Part shown: piece by piece, positions 52,660 through 61,001 of the stretch
Layout of the letters: each line of letters starts with the position of its first letter
Position numbering within the stretch: position 1 is the first letter of the stretch
From: Streptomyces hundungensis
GTDB lineage: Bacteria > Actinomycetota > Actinomycetes > Streptomycetales > Streptomycetaceae
Length of the DNA stretch: 64,000 bases
Reading direction: 5' to 3'
Assembly (NCBI RefSeq): GCF_003627815.1
Contig: NZ_CP032698.1
Span: 3,162,001-3,226,000 of the forward strand
Translations under genes and position numbers: made by a program
Notes under the pieces: generated by a model
Told to the model about the DNA's origin: nothing
The model's input: the letters and a program-made list of their open reading frames with translations, nothing else
The model's database searches: none

Positions 52660-53951
52660 CGGACCCTGCTTTCTGTGGCTACGGCGTACGCCGCGGTCGT
52701 GGGGCGGCGCTCGGCCCGGTCGAGGAGGGTGAGGAGCGGTCCCGTCATGGCCGTCGTCGTCAGCGCCATGACGATCAGGGCGAGGACGATCGGGCCGGTG
52801 AGGATCCCAGAGCTCAACCCGGCCTGGAGGACGATGAGTTCGGTGAGCCCACGGGTGTTCATCAGGACGGCGACCCTGCGTGCCGTCCTGGGGGGCCGGC
52901 CGCCCCGGCGGGCCCCGAGATATCCGCCGAGCCCCTTGCCGAGGCAGCCGAGGACCACGGCCGCGGCGATCAGCCGCCAGGAGGTGTCGGTGAACGAGCC
53001 GGTGAGCACGGTGACCCCGGTGACCACGAAGAAGGCGGGCGCCAGCGCGCCGCCCGCCCGCGAGACGGCGGTGACCGCGCGTTCCCAGGGGGCGTTGGTG
53101 CCCCGCGGGATCGCCAGGCCGACCAGGGCGGCGCCGAGGACGGCCGTCATGCCGAGGTGTTCCATGGCGAGCGCGACGGCGAGGGCCACCGCGCCAAGCA
53201 GCACCGCCGCGGTGCGCGGCAGCCGGGCGCAGAGGCTCCGGGCGGCCCGGGTGCGCAGTCCGTGGCGGACGGCGAGCGCGCACACCGCGCCGAACGCGAG
53301 CGCCCCGACCGAGTGGAGCACCCCGTCCAGGCTTCCCGCGCCGAGGCTGATGGCGAGGGTGAGCAGCAGCCAGCCGACGGCGTCGATGACCAGGGCCGCG
53401 GCGAGCGCCGTCTGCCCGGCCGCCGAGCGCGTCATGCCCCGGTCGGCGAGGATCCGGGCCATGACGGGGACGGCGGTGATGGACATCGACACCGCGACCA
53501 TCAGGACGAAGGCGGGCAGCGGGGCGTCGCCGCGTGCCGCGGTGTCGTCGCTCGCCAGCACCAGGCCGGCGAGGAGCAGCCCCGTCAGGAGCGGCGGGAC
53601 CAGCGCTCCGGTCGCCACCCACAGGGTGCCGCCGCGCCGGGGGCCGCCGGAGTCGGCCGCCCCCAGGGTGTGGGCGAGGCCCACCAGGAACAGGACGAGG
53701 CCGGCCTGGGCGATCAGTTTGACCACGTCGAACACGGGCCCCGGCAGGGCCGCGTCCAGGGTGTCGCGGCCGAACAGGGCGATCACGGCGGGCCCGGAGA
53801 GGAGGCCCACCACGATCTCCCCGATGACCACGGGCTGGCGCAGCACCCGGGCGAGGGACCGCCCCGCGAACGCGATGAGCAGGATGGCGGCGAGCGCCGC
53901 CAGGACATGGGCGACGCGTGGAGCGTCGCCGAGGAGCCTGAGCGATTCCAT
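52656..53951 (-). CDS. Cation/proton antiporter (CPA2, KefB/Na-H exchanger type)
   Basis: This 431-residue membrane protein has about 12 hydrophobic helices. CPA2 features include VVIGEIVVGLLSGP, QAGLVLFLVGLAHTLG, MSITAVPVMARILADRGM (unwound helix region), ALVIDAVGWLLLTLA and NTRGLTELIVLQAGL. It lies between the halogenase and flavin reductase genes and overlaps the latter. Similar antiporters occur in antibiotic clusters, possibly for export or ion balance; chloride handling for the halogenase is only a speculation. Confidence 0.88.
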   Translation of the reverse strand: MESLRLLGDAPRVAHVLAALAAILLIAFAGRSLARVLRQPVVIGEIVVGLLSGPAVIALFGRDTLDAALPGPVFDVVKLIAQAGLVLFLVGLAHTLGAADSGGPRRGGTLWVATGALVPPLLTGLLLAGLVLASDDTAARGDAPLPAFVLMVAVSMSITAVPVMARILADRGMTRSAAGQTALAAALVIDAVGWLLLTLAISLGAGSLDGVLHSVGALAFGAVCALAVRHGLRTRAARSLCARLPRTAAVLLGAVALAVALAMEHLGMTAVLGAALVGLAIPRGTNAPWERAVTAVSRAGGALAPAFFVVTGVTVLTGSFTDTSWRLIAAAVVLGCLGKGLGGYLGARRGGRPPRTARRVAVLMNTRGLTELIVLQAGLSSGILTGPIVLALIVMALTTTAMTGPLLTLLDRAERRPTTAAYAVATESRVR

Positions 53952-53973
53952 GACGCGGTCCCCCGTCGGCCGC

Positions 53974-55524
53974 TCAGCGATGCTGGGCGAAGTATTCGTA
54001 CGCCTTGGGAAGCGTCTGCGTCAGGCGCCGCGTCTTGTCGCGGATCGCCTCGAATTCCCGCTCGGCGGCGGAAGGGTCGGACAGGGCGAGTGCGGGTGAA
54101 GGCTTCAGCTCGATTCCGCCCATGCCGAGCAGGACGCACATGTACGAGTAGGCGGGCAGACCGTGGTAGTACGGGAAAATGCTCTCGGAGTCGGGGACCT
54201 GGGTCTTCCACATCTCCAGGCGCTCGGCGAGCGAGTCGGGAATCGCGCGGGTCTTGGTGTCGCGCCAGTACTGGGTGTCCTGTCGTTTGGCGGCGACATA
54301 GTGCAGGACCAGGAATTCCCGTATTCCGTCCATGACATGGGAGACGGAACGGTTGTAGAGCATGCGCTGGTTCGGGTTCCAGTCCTCGTTGGGGAAGTTC
54401 TTGGCGATCTGCTCGATGGCGTGGTGGATGAAGAAGATGCCGGTGGATTCGAGCGGCTCGACGAACCCGCTGGAAAGGCCGACGGCCACGCAGTTGTTGA
54501 CCCAGGAATTCCTGCTGCGCCCGATGCGCATCTTGATGTGGTTGGCGTTGACGTCGGCGGCCGCGGGGCCGACGAACTCGCGCAGGGTGCGCTCGGCGTC
54601 CTCGGGCGAGAGGTAGTCCTTCGCGTAGACGTATCCGGTACCGACCCGGCCCATCAGCGGGATCGTCCAGATCCAGCCGGCGTCCTGGGCGGTGGCGGTG
54701 GTGCACGGCAGGATGCCGCGCTTCTCCATGTCCATCGGGACCTGGAGGGCCACCGCGCTGTCGTTGGGCAGCGTGTCCTGGTAGGAGATGAACGGTTCGT
54801 TGAGCGCCTTGTTGATGAGCAGCGCGCGGAAGCCGGTGCAGTCGATGTAGAGGTCGCCGGTGAGGTCGCCGTGCTCGGCGGTGGTGACCCCGCTGATCCA
54901 GCCGCGCTCGTCCAGGTTGACCTGCTTGACGTCGTCGACGATGTGCCGCACACCGCGTTCCACCGCGTAGGTGGTGAGGTATTTGGCGAGCAGTGCGGCC
55001 TCGAACTGGTAGGCGTAGGGGAATTGGGTCTTGCCCTGGTGCTCGGACATCGTGAGGCCGTGCATCTCGTCCGCGCCCTCGTCGAAGGGCTGGTCGATGA
55101 GGGCGCCGTCCAGGCGGCGCGGGCTCAGTCCGGCGTCGATGACCGAGGCCATGACGAAGCAGTCCTTGTCGAACCGGTCGGTCGGCCCCTGCTGGAGCCA
55201 CCAGTCGGTCAGCGGGAAGCCGTTGACCGAACGCATCTGCTCGAAGGGGTGGTAGAAGTAGTGGCCCCTTTCCCGCCAGTTCTCGAACCGGACGGCCAGT
55301 TTGTACGTGGCGTTGCAGGCCGGCATCCAGTCCTTCTCCTTGAGTCCGAGGAACTCGAAGAAGTGCCGGATGTCGCTGAAGGTGGCCTCGCCGACGCCCA
55401 CCGCGCCGATGTTCCCGGATTCCACGAGGGTCACGTTTATTCGCTCCCCGAAAGCGGCCTTGAGGTACGAGGCCGTCATCCATCCGGCTGTTCCGCCACC
55501 CACGATCACGACTTTGTTGAGCAC
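53974..55524 (-). CDS. FAD-dependent tryptophan halogenase, PyrH (5-halogenase)-like
   Basis: This 516-residue flavin-dependent halogenase has GGGTAGWMTASYLKAAF (FAD), the catalytic Lys75 in NATYKLAVRFENW, GWIWTIPLMGRVGTGYVY (WxWxIP) and the catalytic Glu356 in GLSSGFVEPLESTGIFF. The Lys position, overall length, and segments such as RGVRHIVDDV and ERGWISGV resemble the 5-halogenase PyrH more than the longer 7-halogenases PrnA/RebH, by recollection of those sequences. It should chlorinate free tryptophan, which links to the trp supply genes and to A2 of the NRPS. Its operon continues with the antiporter and flavin reductase genes. Confidence 0.9.
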   Translation of the reverse strand: MLNKVVIVGGGTAGWMTASYLKAAFGERINVTLVESGNIGAVGVGEATFSDIRHFFEFLGLKEKDWMPACNATYKLAVRFENWRERGHYFYHPFEQMRSVNGFPLTDWWLQQGPTDRFDKDCFVMASVIDAGLSPRRLDGALIDQPFDEGADEMHGLTMSEHQGKTQFPYAYQFEAALLAKYLTTYAVERGVRHIVDDVKQVNLDERGWISGVTTAEHGDLTGDLYIDCTGFRALLINKALNEPFISYQDTLPNDSAVALQVPMDMEKRGILPCTTATAQDAGWIWTIPLMGRVGTGYVYAKDYLSPEDAERTLREFVGPAAADVNANHIKMRIGRSRNSWVNNCVAVGLSSGFVEPLESTGIFFIHHAIEQIAKNFPNEDWNPNQRMLYNRSVSHVMDGIREFLVLHYVAAKRQDTQYWRDTKTRAIPDSLAERLEMWKTQVPDSESIFPYYHGLPAYSYMCVLLGMGGIELKPSPALALSDPSAAEREFEAIRDKTRRLTQTLPKAYEYFAQHR

Positions 55525-55592
55525 TGGTGACTCCTGTTCGGTAGTCCACGAGATTCGCCAGTGGCTCCGGCCCCCTGTGTCCGATTTTCCTG

Positions 55593-55604
55593 GGTGGCGC
55601 CACC
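55593..55604. promoter_or_regulatory. 12-bp palindrome upstream of the halogenase operon
   Basis: GGTGGCGCCACC is a perfect palindrome 69 bp before the halogenase start, in the 293-bp divergent region shared with SbnB. No GTCAG repeat faces the halogenase, so a different regulator (LysR, ArsR-like or other) may act here. Confidence 0.4.
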
Positions 55605-55727
55605 GATAAAGGAGACTAGGGGTGGCTGAACTCGGCGCCCAGATCCTTAAGTGATGGCCGAAAGGCGCAGGTGGGGCTGGCCGGATGGACAGATGGCCCC
55701 CGGTCGGCTACGGGCCCTCTTTGCGGC

Positions 55728-55759
55728 GTCAGCCCACTGTCAGCGGCGTTCGGGAACAT
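55728..55759 (+). promoter_or_regulatory. SARP-type promoter of the SbnB-SbnA operon
   Basis: GTCAGC starts at 55728 and 55739 (11-bp spacing) and is followed after 9 bp by GAACAT (55754-55759). The start codon at 55818 lies 73 nt beyond the last repeat. Confidence 0.7.
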
Positions 55760-55817
55760 GAAAGGCGGGGTTACCGGGTGGGAATCGCTCCGCCCGCCCG
55801 CTGCAATGGAGATTTGG

Positions 55818-56876
55818 ATGACAAAGGAAGAATCCGTCCCGCCGTTCGCCGTGATCCCCGGCTCCCAGGTCCACGCCGTTCTGACCGGCCACGAGCAGCG
55901 CACCATGGAGCTGGTGGAGGCCGCCTACCGGCTGCACGGCGAGGGCGACACGGTCAACCCACCGTCGTATTTCCTGCGCTTTCCGGACCGCCCCTCCGCC
56001 CGGATCATCGCGCTGCCCGCCTCCATCGGCGGCGAGAACCGGGTCGACGGGCTGAAGTGGATCTCCAGTTTCCCGGAGAACGTGGCCTCGGGCATCCCCC
56101 GCGCCTCCGCGGTACTGGTGCTCAACGACCATGCCACGGGGTATCCCCTGGCGTGCCTGGAGAGCTCGATCATCAGCGCCGCGCGCACGGCGGCGTCCGC
56201 CGCGCTCGGCGCCGAGCTGCTCTCGCGCGGCCGGCCGCGCCCGCGCAGGATCGGCTTCATCGGCACGGGGTTCATCGCCCGGCACATCCACACCTACCTC
56301 GCCGGCACCGGCTGGACCTTCGACGAGGTGGGGGTGCACGACCTGGCGGCGGCGTACGCGGGCGGCTTCCGCTCGTATCTGGAGGGTTCGGGCGAGCGGG
56401 GCCGGATCACCGTGCACGACAGCGCCGAGGAGTTGATCCGCTCTTCGGACCTGGTGGTCTTCGCGACGGTCGCGGCGGCTCCGCACGTCCACGAGCCCGC
56501 CTGGTTCGCGCACAATCCGGTGGTCCTGAACATCTCACTGCGCGATCTGGCGCCCGAGATCCTGCTCGCCTCGACCAATGTGGTCGACGACGTCGAGCAC
56601 TGCCTGAAGGCGGACACCTCGCCCCATCTGACCGAACAGCTCACCGGGTCACGGAAGTTCATTGCCGGGACGCTGGCCGAGGTGATGGCGCGGAAGGTGG
56701 TGATACCCGGTGACCGCCCGGTGGTGTTCTCGCCGTTCGGGCTCGGCGTACTGGATCTGGCGGTCGGCAAGTTCGTGTACGACGAGGTGGCCGCCCGGGG
56801 CGAACTCCGCGTCGTGGACGGCTTCTTCCACGAGGTGGACAGGTATGGGCGGACCGCGACGGACAGCCGTTCCTGA
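55818..56876 (+). CDS. sbnB: 2,3-diaminopropionate biosynthesis protein SbnB-like (N-(1-amino-1-carboxy-2-ethyl)glutamate dehydrogenase)
   Basis: This 352-residue protein belongs to the ornithine cyclodeaminase/mu-crystallin family, with RIGFIGTGFIARHIHTYLAG (NAD binding), DGLKWISSFPENVASGIPRASAVLVLND (split over strands) and NVVDDVEHCLKADTS. SbnB oxidatively cleaves the Glu-Dap adduct made by SbnA, releasing L-2,3-diaminopropionate and 2-oxoglutarate. ATG 55818 has GGAG 6 bp upstream. SbnA follows after 15 bp. The pair indicates Dap in the product. Confidence 0.87.
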   Translation: MTKEESVPPFAVIPGSQVHAVLTGHEQRTMELVEAAYRLHGEGDTVNPPSYFLRFPDRPSARIIALPASIGGENRVDGLKWISSFPENVASGIPRASAVLVLNDHATGYPLACLESSIISAARTAASAALGAELLSRGRPRPRRIGFIGTGFIARHIHTYLAGTGWTFDEVGVHDLAAAYAGGFRSYLEGSGERGRITVHDSAEELIRSSDLVVFATVAAAPHVHEPAWFAHNPVVLNISLRDLAPEILLASTNVVDDVEHCLKADTSPHLTEQLTGSRKFIAGTLAEVMARKVVIPGDRPVVFSPFGLGVLDLAVGKFVYDEVAARGELRVVDGFFHEVDRYGRTATDSRS

Positions 56877-56891
56877 GGTGAGGGGGCCCAA

Positions 56892-57869
56892 GTGCCGGTG
56901 ATCTCCGTACCCGAGGACTTCCACACGGACGACCTCTATGTGGACCTGCGGTCCGTCCTGGACGCTCCGCTGTATCTGAAGTGCGAAGGCTTCAACTTCG
57001 CCGGGTCGATCAAACTCAAGGCGGCGCGGTCGATGATCGCCGACGCCGAACGCAACGGGCTGCTGACTGCGGACTCGGTCATCGTCGAGTCGTCGTCGGG
57101 GAACCTCGGTGTCGCCCTGAGCATGATCGCGGCGAGTCGGGGCTATCAGTTCCTGTGCGTCACGGACACCCGCTGCAACCTGAACACCCGACGGTTGATG
57201 GAAGCGATGGGCGCCCGGGTGCACACCATCACCGAGCCCGACCCCGAGGCGGGTTTCCTCGGGGCCAGACTCGACCACGTACGGCAGTTGTGCGCCTCCG
57301 ACAACCGCCATCTGTGGCTCAACCAGTACGCCAACCCATGCAACTGGCAGGCCCACTACCGCAGTACGGCGCCGTCCATCGCCGAGCGCTTCCCGGACCT
57401 CGACGTCCTGTTCGTCGGGGCGGGCACCACGGGGACGCTGATGGGGTGCGCCCGGTACTTCAAGGATTCGGGGCGCCCGGTCACCGTGGTCGCCGTCGAC
57501 TCCGTCGGCTCGGTGACCTTCGGCGGCCCCCCGGCGCCCCGGATGATTCCGGGCCTCGGCTCCGGCGTACGACCGCCGCTGCTCGACCGGTCGTTCGTGG
57601 ACGAGGTGGTGCTCGTGCCGGAGATCGACACGATCCGGGTCGCGCACCGGCTGGCCGCGGGCGGCTTCCTGTTCGGCGGCTCCACCGGGACGGTGGTGTC
57701 CGGGGCGCTCGGCTGGCTGGCCGAGCACCGGGGCGGCGGCCGTTGTACGGCGGTGGCGATCTCCCCGGACCTGGGCGAGCGCTATCTCGATTCGATCTAC
57801 CAGAGCAACTGGGTGAGCGACATCTACGGAGCCCACGCACTGGAACTCGGCCCCCTCCGTACGGGCTGA
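56892..57869 (+). CDS. sbnA: 2,3-diaminopropionate biosynthesis protein SbnA-like (PLP synthase)
   Basis: This 325-residue fold-type II PLP enzyme of the cysteine synthase family has the Schiff-base Lys in NFAGSIKLKAARSMI, the substrate loop ESSSGNLGVAL and the phosphate loop GAGTTGTLMGCARYF. SbnA joins O-phosphoserine and glutamate to give the adduct cleaved by SbnB. GTG 56892 follows a G-rich site. A strong terminator lies 59 bp downstream, so sbnB-sbnA form a closed two-gene unit. Confidence 0.88.
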   Translation: MPVISVPEDFHTDDLYVDLRSVLDAPLYLKCEGFNFAGSIKLKAARSMIADAERNGLLTADSVIVESSSGNLGVALSMIAASRGYQFLCVTDTRCNLNTRRLMEAMGARVHTITEPDPEAGFLGARLDHVRQLCASDNRHLWLNQYANPCNWQAHYRSTAPSIAERFPDLDVLFVGAGTTGTLMGCARYFKDSGRPVTVVAVDSVGSVTFGGPPAPRMIPGLGSGVRPPLLDRSFVDEVVLVPEIDTIRVAHRLAAGGFLFGGSTGTVVSGALGWLAEHRGGGRCTAVAISPDLGERYLDSIYQSNWVSDIYGAHALELGPLRTG

Positions 57870-57927
57870 AAGGACCCGGCGACTCACACGTGACGGAGCG
57901 TCAGGTCCTGTGTGGGCGAAGCCGGTT

Positions 57928-57972
57928 GACACGGCTCCCACCACCCCTCCCCCCGGTGGTGGGGGCCGTGTC
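57928..57972 (+). terminator. Long hairpin terminator after SbnA
   Basis: GACACGGCTCCCACCACC (57928-57945) pairs with GGTGGTGGGGGCCGTGTC (57955-57972), an 18-bp stem with one U-G pair and a 9-nt loop, followed by ATTGCC. It separates sbnBA from the FAAL unit. Confidence 0.85.
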
Positions 57973-58030
57973 ATTGCCGTCACGCCCCGAGCGCTGGATG
58001 CTGGACGCCGGACCGGAACCCCGCCGGGCC

Positions 58031-58062
58031 GTCAGCTCCCCGTCAGGGCCCGGCGGCACCAT
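58031..58062 (+). promoter_or_regulatory. SARP-type promoter of the FAAL-ACP-PPTase operon
   Basis: GTCAGC at 58031 and GTCAGG at 58042 are 11 bp apart and are followed after 9 bp by CACCAT (58057-58062). The FAAL ATG is at 58145. Confidence 0.62.
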
Positions 58063-58144
58063 CGGCACAGGGTCGCCGCGGGCAGCGGAAGGCGGCTCGA
58101 CCCCGGCGCATTCCCGAGCGGCGACAGCCGAGAGGAGCCCACCC

Positions 58145-59959
58145 ATGGACCGGACCCTCGCGCCGAGCGCGCTCTCGCCCACTCGACTGCCACGCCCCCA
58201 ACTCCCTTACCCGACAACCCTGGTGGAGGCGCTCCTTTTGCGCTCCTCGGGCCCTGACGCGGCCCGCCCCGTGTTCACCGCGCTCGACGCCGAAGGCCGG
58301 CGGCTCGAACGGCTCAACGCCGTCGAACTCCTCGGCCGGGTCCGCGCCACGGCCGCCGCGCTGGGCGCGGTGGGGTCGGCGGGAGACCGGGTCGTCGTCC
58401 CGGCGCTGCCCGGCACCGACTTCGCGGTCGCCTTCCTGGCCTGTCTGTACGCGGGGCGGATCGCCGTACCCGTACCGCCGCCGAGGCCCGCCACCCGGCG
58501 GCGCACGACGGACGGCGCGGACCGGCTCGGGGCGATCCGGCGGAACTGCGCGCCGGTCGCGTCGCTGGTGGCTTCGGCGGCGGACGCCGTAGGCGGCGAG
58601 GAGGGGGCCGGGCTCGCGTGGATCCCGGTGGCGCGGGCGCCGGGTCATCCGGATCTGCTCCCCGACCCGGCGGCCCTCGACCCCCGGGCGGTGGCGCTCC
58701 TCCAGTACACCTCGGGGTCCACCAGCCGGCCCCGGGGGGTGGTCGTCGGCCAGGACAACCTGATGGCCAATCAGCTCGCGGTGCGCGACCGCTGCGACGT
58801 CGACTCCGGTACCACGGTGGTGAGTTGGCTGCCGTTCTTCCACGACATGGGGCTCTGCACCGGTGTGGTCCTGCCCCTGGTCTCGGGGGCGGCGGCGGTC
58901 ACGATGGAACCCGCCACCTTCGTCCGCGACCCCCTGGTGTGGCTGCGCGCGATCGAGGCGGAGGAGGACGTCTTCGCCGCGGCGCCCGACTTCGCGTACG
59001 AGCTGTGCGTGCGGCGGATCGGCTCCGCGGTGCGACGGCGTGTCGACCTGTCCACCTGGCGGGTGGCCGTCAACGGGTCCGAGCCGGTGCGGGCGGGAAC
59101 GCTCCGCGCCTTCGCGGACGCCTTCCGGCCCTCCTTCTTCCGCCCGGAGGTGTTCTCGCCCGGTTACGGCCTCGCCGAATGCACCCTGGGCGTCACGCTC
59201 GGCCGCCCCCTGTACGAGGCGCCGGTCCGCCGCTACGACCGGGACGCCCTGGCGCGCGGCGCCGCCGTACCGGCCGTCTCCCCCGACACCGCCGTCGAAC
59301 TAGTCGGCTGCGGGCCACCCCTGCCCGGCGTACGGATCGAGGTCGTGGACCCGGCGACCCGGCGCGCCCTTCCGGACGGCGCCGTGGGCGAGATCTGGGT
59401 GGACGCCCCGGGGAACGGCCGGGGCTACTGGGGCCGGGACGCCGAATCGGCGAGGACGTTCGGGGCGCGGCCGACCGGACCCTCCGGGGGCGGGCCGTAT
59501 GTACGCACCGGGGACCTGGGCTGTCTCGACGGCGGCGAGCTGTTCGTCACGGGCCGCCTCAAGGACGTTCTGGTCGTGCACGGCGAGAACTACTTCCCGC
59601 AGGACGTCGAAGCGGTGGCCGGCGCCGCGCACGAGGCCTTCGCACACCAGCGGGCCGCCGCATGGCCGCTGGAGGAGGAGGGGCCGGGGGTCGCGGTGGT
59701 CGTCGAGACGGCCGAGCGGGACCCCGAGGTGCTCGCCCGCGCCGTACGCGCCGCGGGCCTCGCCGTCGCCCGGGCGCTGCCCGCCCCGGTGAGCGTCTTC
59801 GCGGTCGCCCGCCATCAGGTGCCGCGCACGACCAGCGGCAAGACCCGCCGCCGGGACTGCGCGGACGACGTGCGGGCGGGGCGGCTGCCCCTGCTCGCCC
59901 AGTGGTCCAGCCGGCCGGCCCGATCGGCCGGCCCATCAGAGAGGAGCCCGTCCGCATGA
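58145..59959 (+). CDS. Fatty acyl-AMP ligase (FAAL)
   Basis: This 604-residue adenylating enzyme has VALLQYTSGSTSRPRGVVV (P-loop), the FAAL-type WLPFFHDMGLCTGVVLPL, SPGYGLAECTLGVTLG, RTGDLGCLDGGELFVTGR and the terminal TTSGKTRRRDC with the catalytic Lys. FAALs activate a carboxylic acid and load it on a carrier protein instead of CoA. ATG 58145 has AGGAG about 8 bp upstream, and the stop overlaps the ACP start. The substrate is unknown: a fatty acid, or the released polyene acid, that is handed to the first C domain of the NRPS. Confidence 0.88.
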   Translation: MDRTLAPSALSPTRLPRPQLPYPTTLVEALLLRSSGPDAARPVFTALDAEGRRLERLNAVELLGRVRATAAALGAVGSAGDRVVVPALPGTDFAVAFLACLYAGRIAVPVPPPRPATRRRTTDGADRLGAIRRNCAPVASLVASAADAVGGEEGAGLAWIPVARAPGHPDLLPDPAALDPRAVALLQYTSGSTSRPRGVVVGQDNLMANQLAVRDRCDVDSGTTVVSWLPFFHDMGLCTGVVLPLVSGAAAVTMEPATFVRDPLVWLRAIEAEEDVFAAAPDFAYELCVRRIGSAVRRRVDLSTWRVAVNGSEPVRAGTLRAFADAFRPSFFRPEVFSPGYGLAECTLGVTLGRPLYEAPVRRYDRDALARGAAVPAVSPDTAVELVGCGPPLPGVRIEVVDPATRRALPDGAVGEIWVDAPGNGRGYWGRDAESARTFGARPTGPSGGGPYVRTGDLGCLDGGELFVTGRLKDVLVVHGENYFPQDVEAVAGAAHEAFAHQRAAAWPLEEEGPGVAVVVETAERDPEVLARAVRAAGLAVARALPAPVSVFAVARHQVPRTTSGKTRRRDCADDVRAGRLPLLAQWSSRPARSAGPSERSPSA

Positions 59960-60327
59960 GCATCCCCACGAGCGGCCCGGAGACCGCGTCGACCGCCACG
60001 GCCACCGCCCCCGCCGCCACCACCGCCGTCACCGAACGCCAGGTGGCCGACCACCTCACCCAACTGCTCGCCGAACACCTGGAGTTGGAGCTCGACCTCA
60101 TCGACCAGGACGTACCGCTCAGCGCGTACGGCATCGACTCGATGACCAGCACCTGGCTGACCCGGCGCCTCGGCGAGCGCTGCGGGGTGAGCATCGACCG
60201 GGCGCTCCTGGTCGACCGGCCGAGCGTGGCGGAGGTGGCGCAGGACGTGGTCGCCGCCCTGGCCGCGCGGGGCGCTCGCGACCTCGCGGATGGGACGGGC
60301 ACCCCCGGCCCGCAGGGCACCCCGTGA
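59956..60327 (+). CDS. Acyl carrier protein, partner of the FAAL
   Basis: This 123-residue protein has an Ala/Thr-rich N-terminal tail and a carrier domain with Ser62 in LSAYGIDSMTSTWLTRRLGE. It overlaps both FAAL (ATGA) and the PPTase gene, so the three are co-translated. It probably carries the acyl unit to the NRPS starter C domain. Confidence 0.88.
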   Translation: MSIPTSGPETASTATATAPAATTAVTERQVADHLTQLLAEHLELELDLIDQDVPLSAYGIDSMTSTWLTRRLGERCGVSIDRALLVDRPSVAEVAQDVVAALAARGARDLADGTGTPGPQGTP

Positions 60328-60998
60328 TCGAGACGCTGTTCCCCCTTCCCGTCACCGCCGCCTCGGAACTCTTCGGGGACGTTCCCGAAGGGAGCGGTCT
60401 CCACCCCGAGGAGCGGGCGCTGGTGGCGGGGGTCGGCGCCGGGCGGCGGCGCGAGTTCACCACGGTGCGGCACTGCGCCCGCGCGGCCCTCAAGTCACTG
60501 GGCGCGGCTCCGGGCCCGCTGCTCCCGGACGAGTGGGGCGCCCCGCGCTGGCCGCCCGGGATCGTGGGCAGCATGACGCACTGCCGCGGTTATCGGGCGG
60601 CGGTGGTCGCGCGGCACGGGGACGTACGGGCCCTGGGCATCGACGCGGAGCCGCACCGCCCACTGCGCGACGGCGTCCTCACGGCCGTGGCCCTCTCGGA
60701 CGAACAGGACGAGGTGGCCGCCCTCCTCCACCGCGCCCCCGCCGTCCGCTGGGACCGTCTGCTGTTCTGCGCGAAGGAGGCGGCGTTCAAGGCGTGGTTC
60801 CCCCAAGGGGTACGGCGCGGCGGGGCCAGACCGAACGGCTTCCATGACATCAAGGTCACCTTCGGCGGGTCCGGCGGGACGTTCCGGGCGGTGGTGCTGC
60901 CCGGCCTGCCCGAGGCAACCAGCCTCGAAGGCCGCTGGCTGGCCTCGCCCGAGCTCCTCCTGGCGGCGGCGGTGCGGCCCGGCCGGCCCGTCGGGTGA
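60324..60998 (+). CDS. 4'-phosphopantetheinyl transferase (EntD/Sfp superfamily)
   Basis: This 224-residue protein starts at GTG 60324 inside the ACP stop. Motifs of EntD-type transferases are GSMTHCRGYRAAVV, ALGIDAEPHRPL (Mg ligands) and RLLFCAKEAAFKAWFP (KEAxFK). It activates the many carrier domains of the cluster: four T domains and three discrete ACPs. It is the rightmost clear cluster gene; the next gene is convergent, 3 bp away. Confidence 0.92.
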   Translation: MIETLFPLPVTAASELFGDVPEGSGLHPEERALVAGVGAGRRREFTTVRHCARAALKSLGAAPGPLLPDEWGAPRWPPGIVGSMTHCRGYRAAVVARHGDVRALGIDAEPHRPLRDGVLTAVALSDEQDEVAALLHRAPAVRWDRLLFCAKEAAFKAWFPQGVRRGGARPNGFHDIKVTFGGSGGTFRAVVLPGLPEATSLEGRWLASPELLLAAAVRPGRPVG

Positions 60999-61001
60999 CC
61001 C

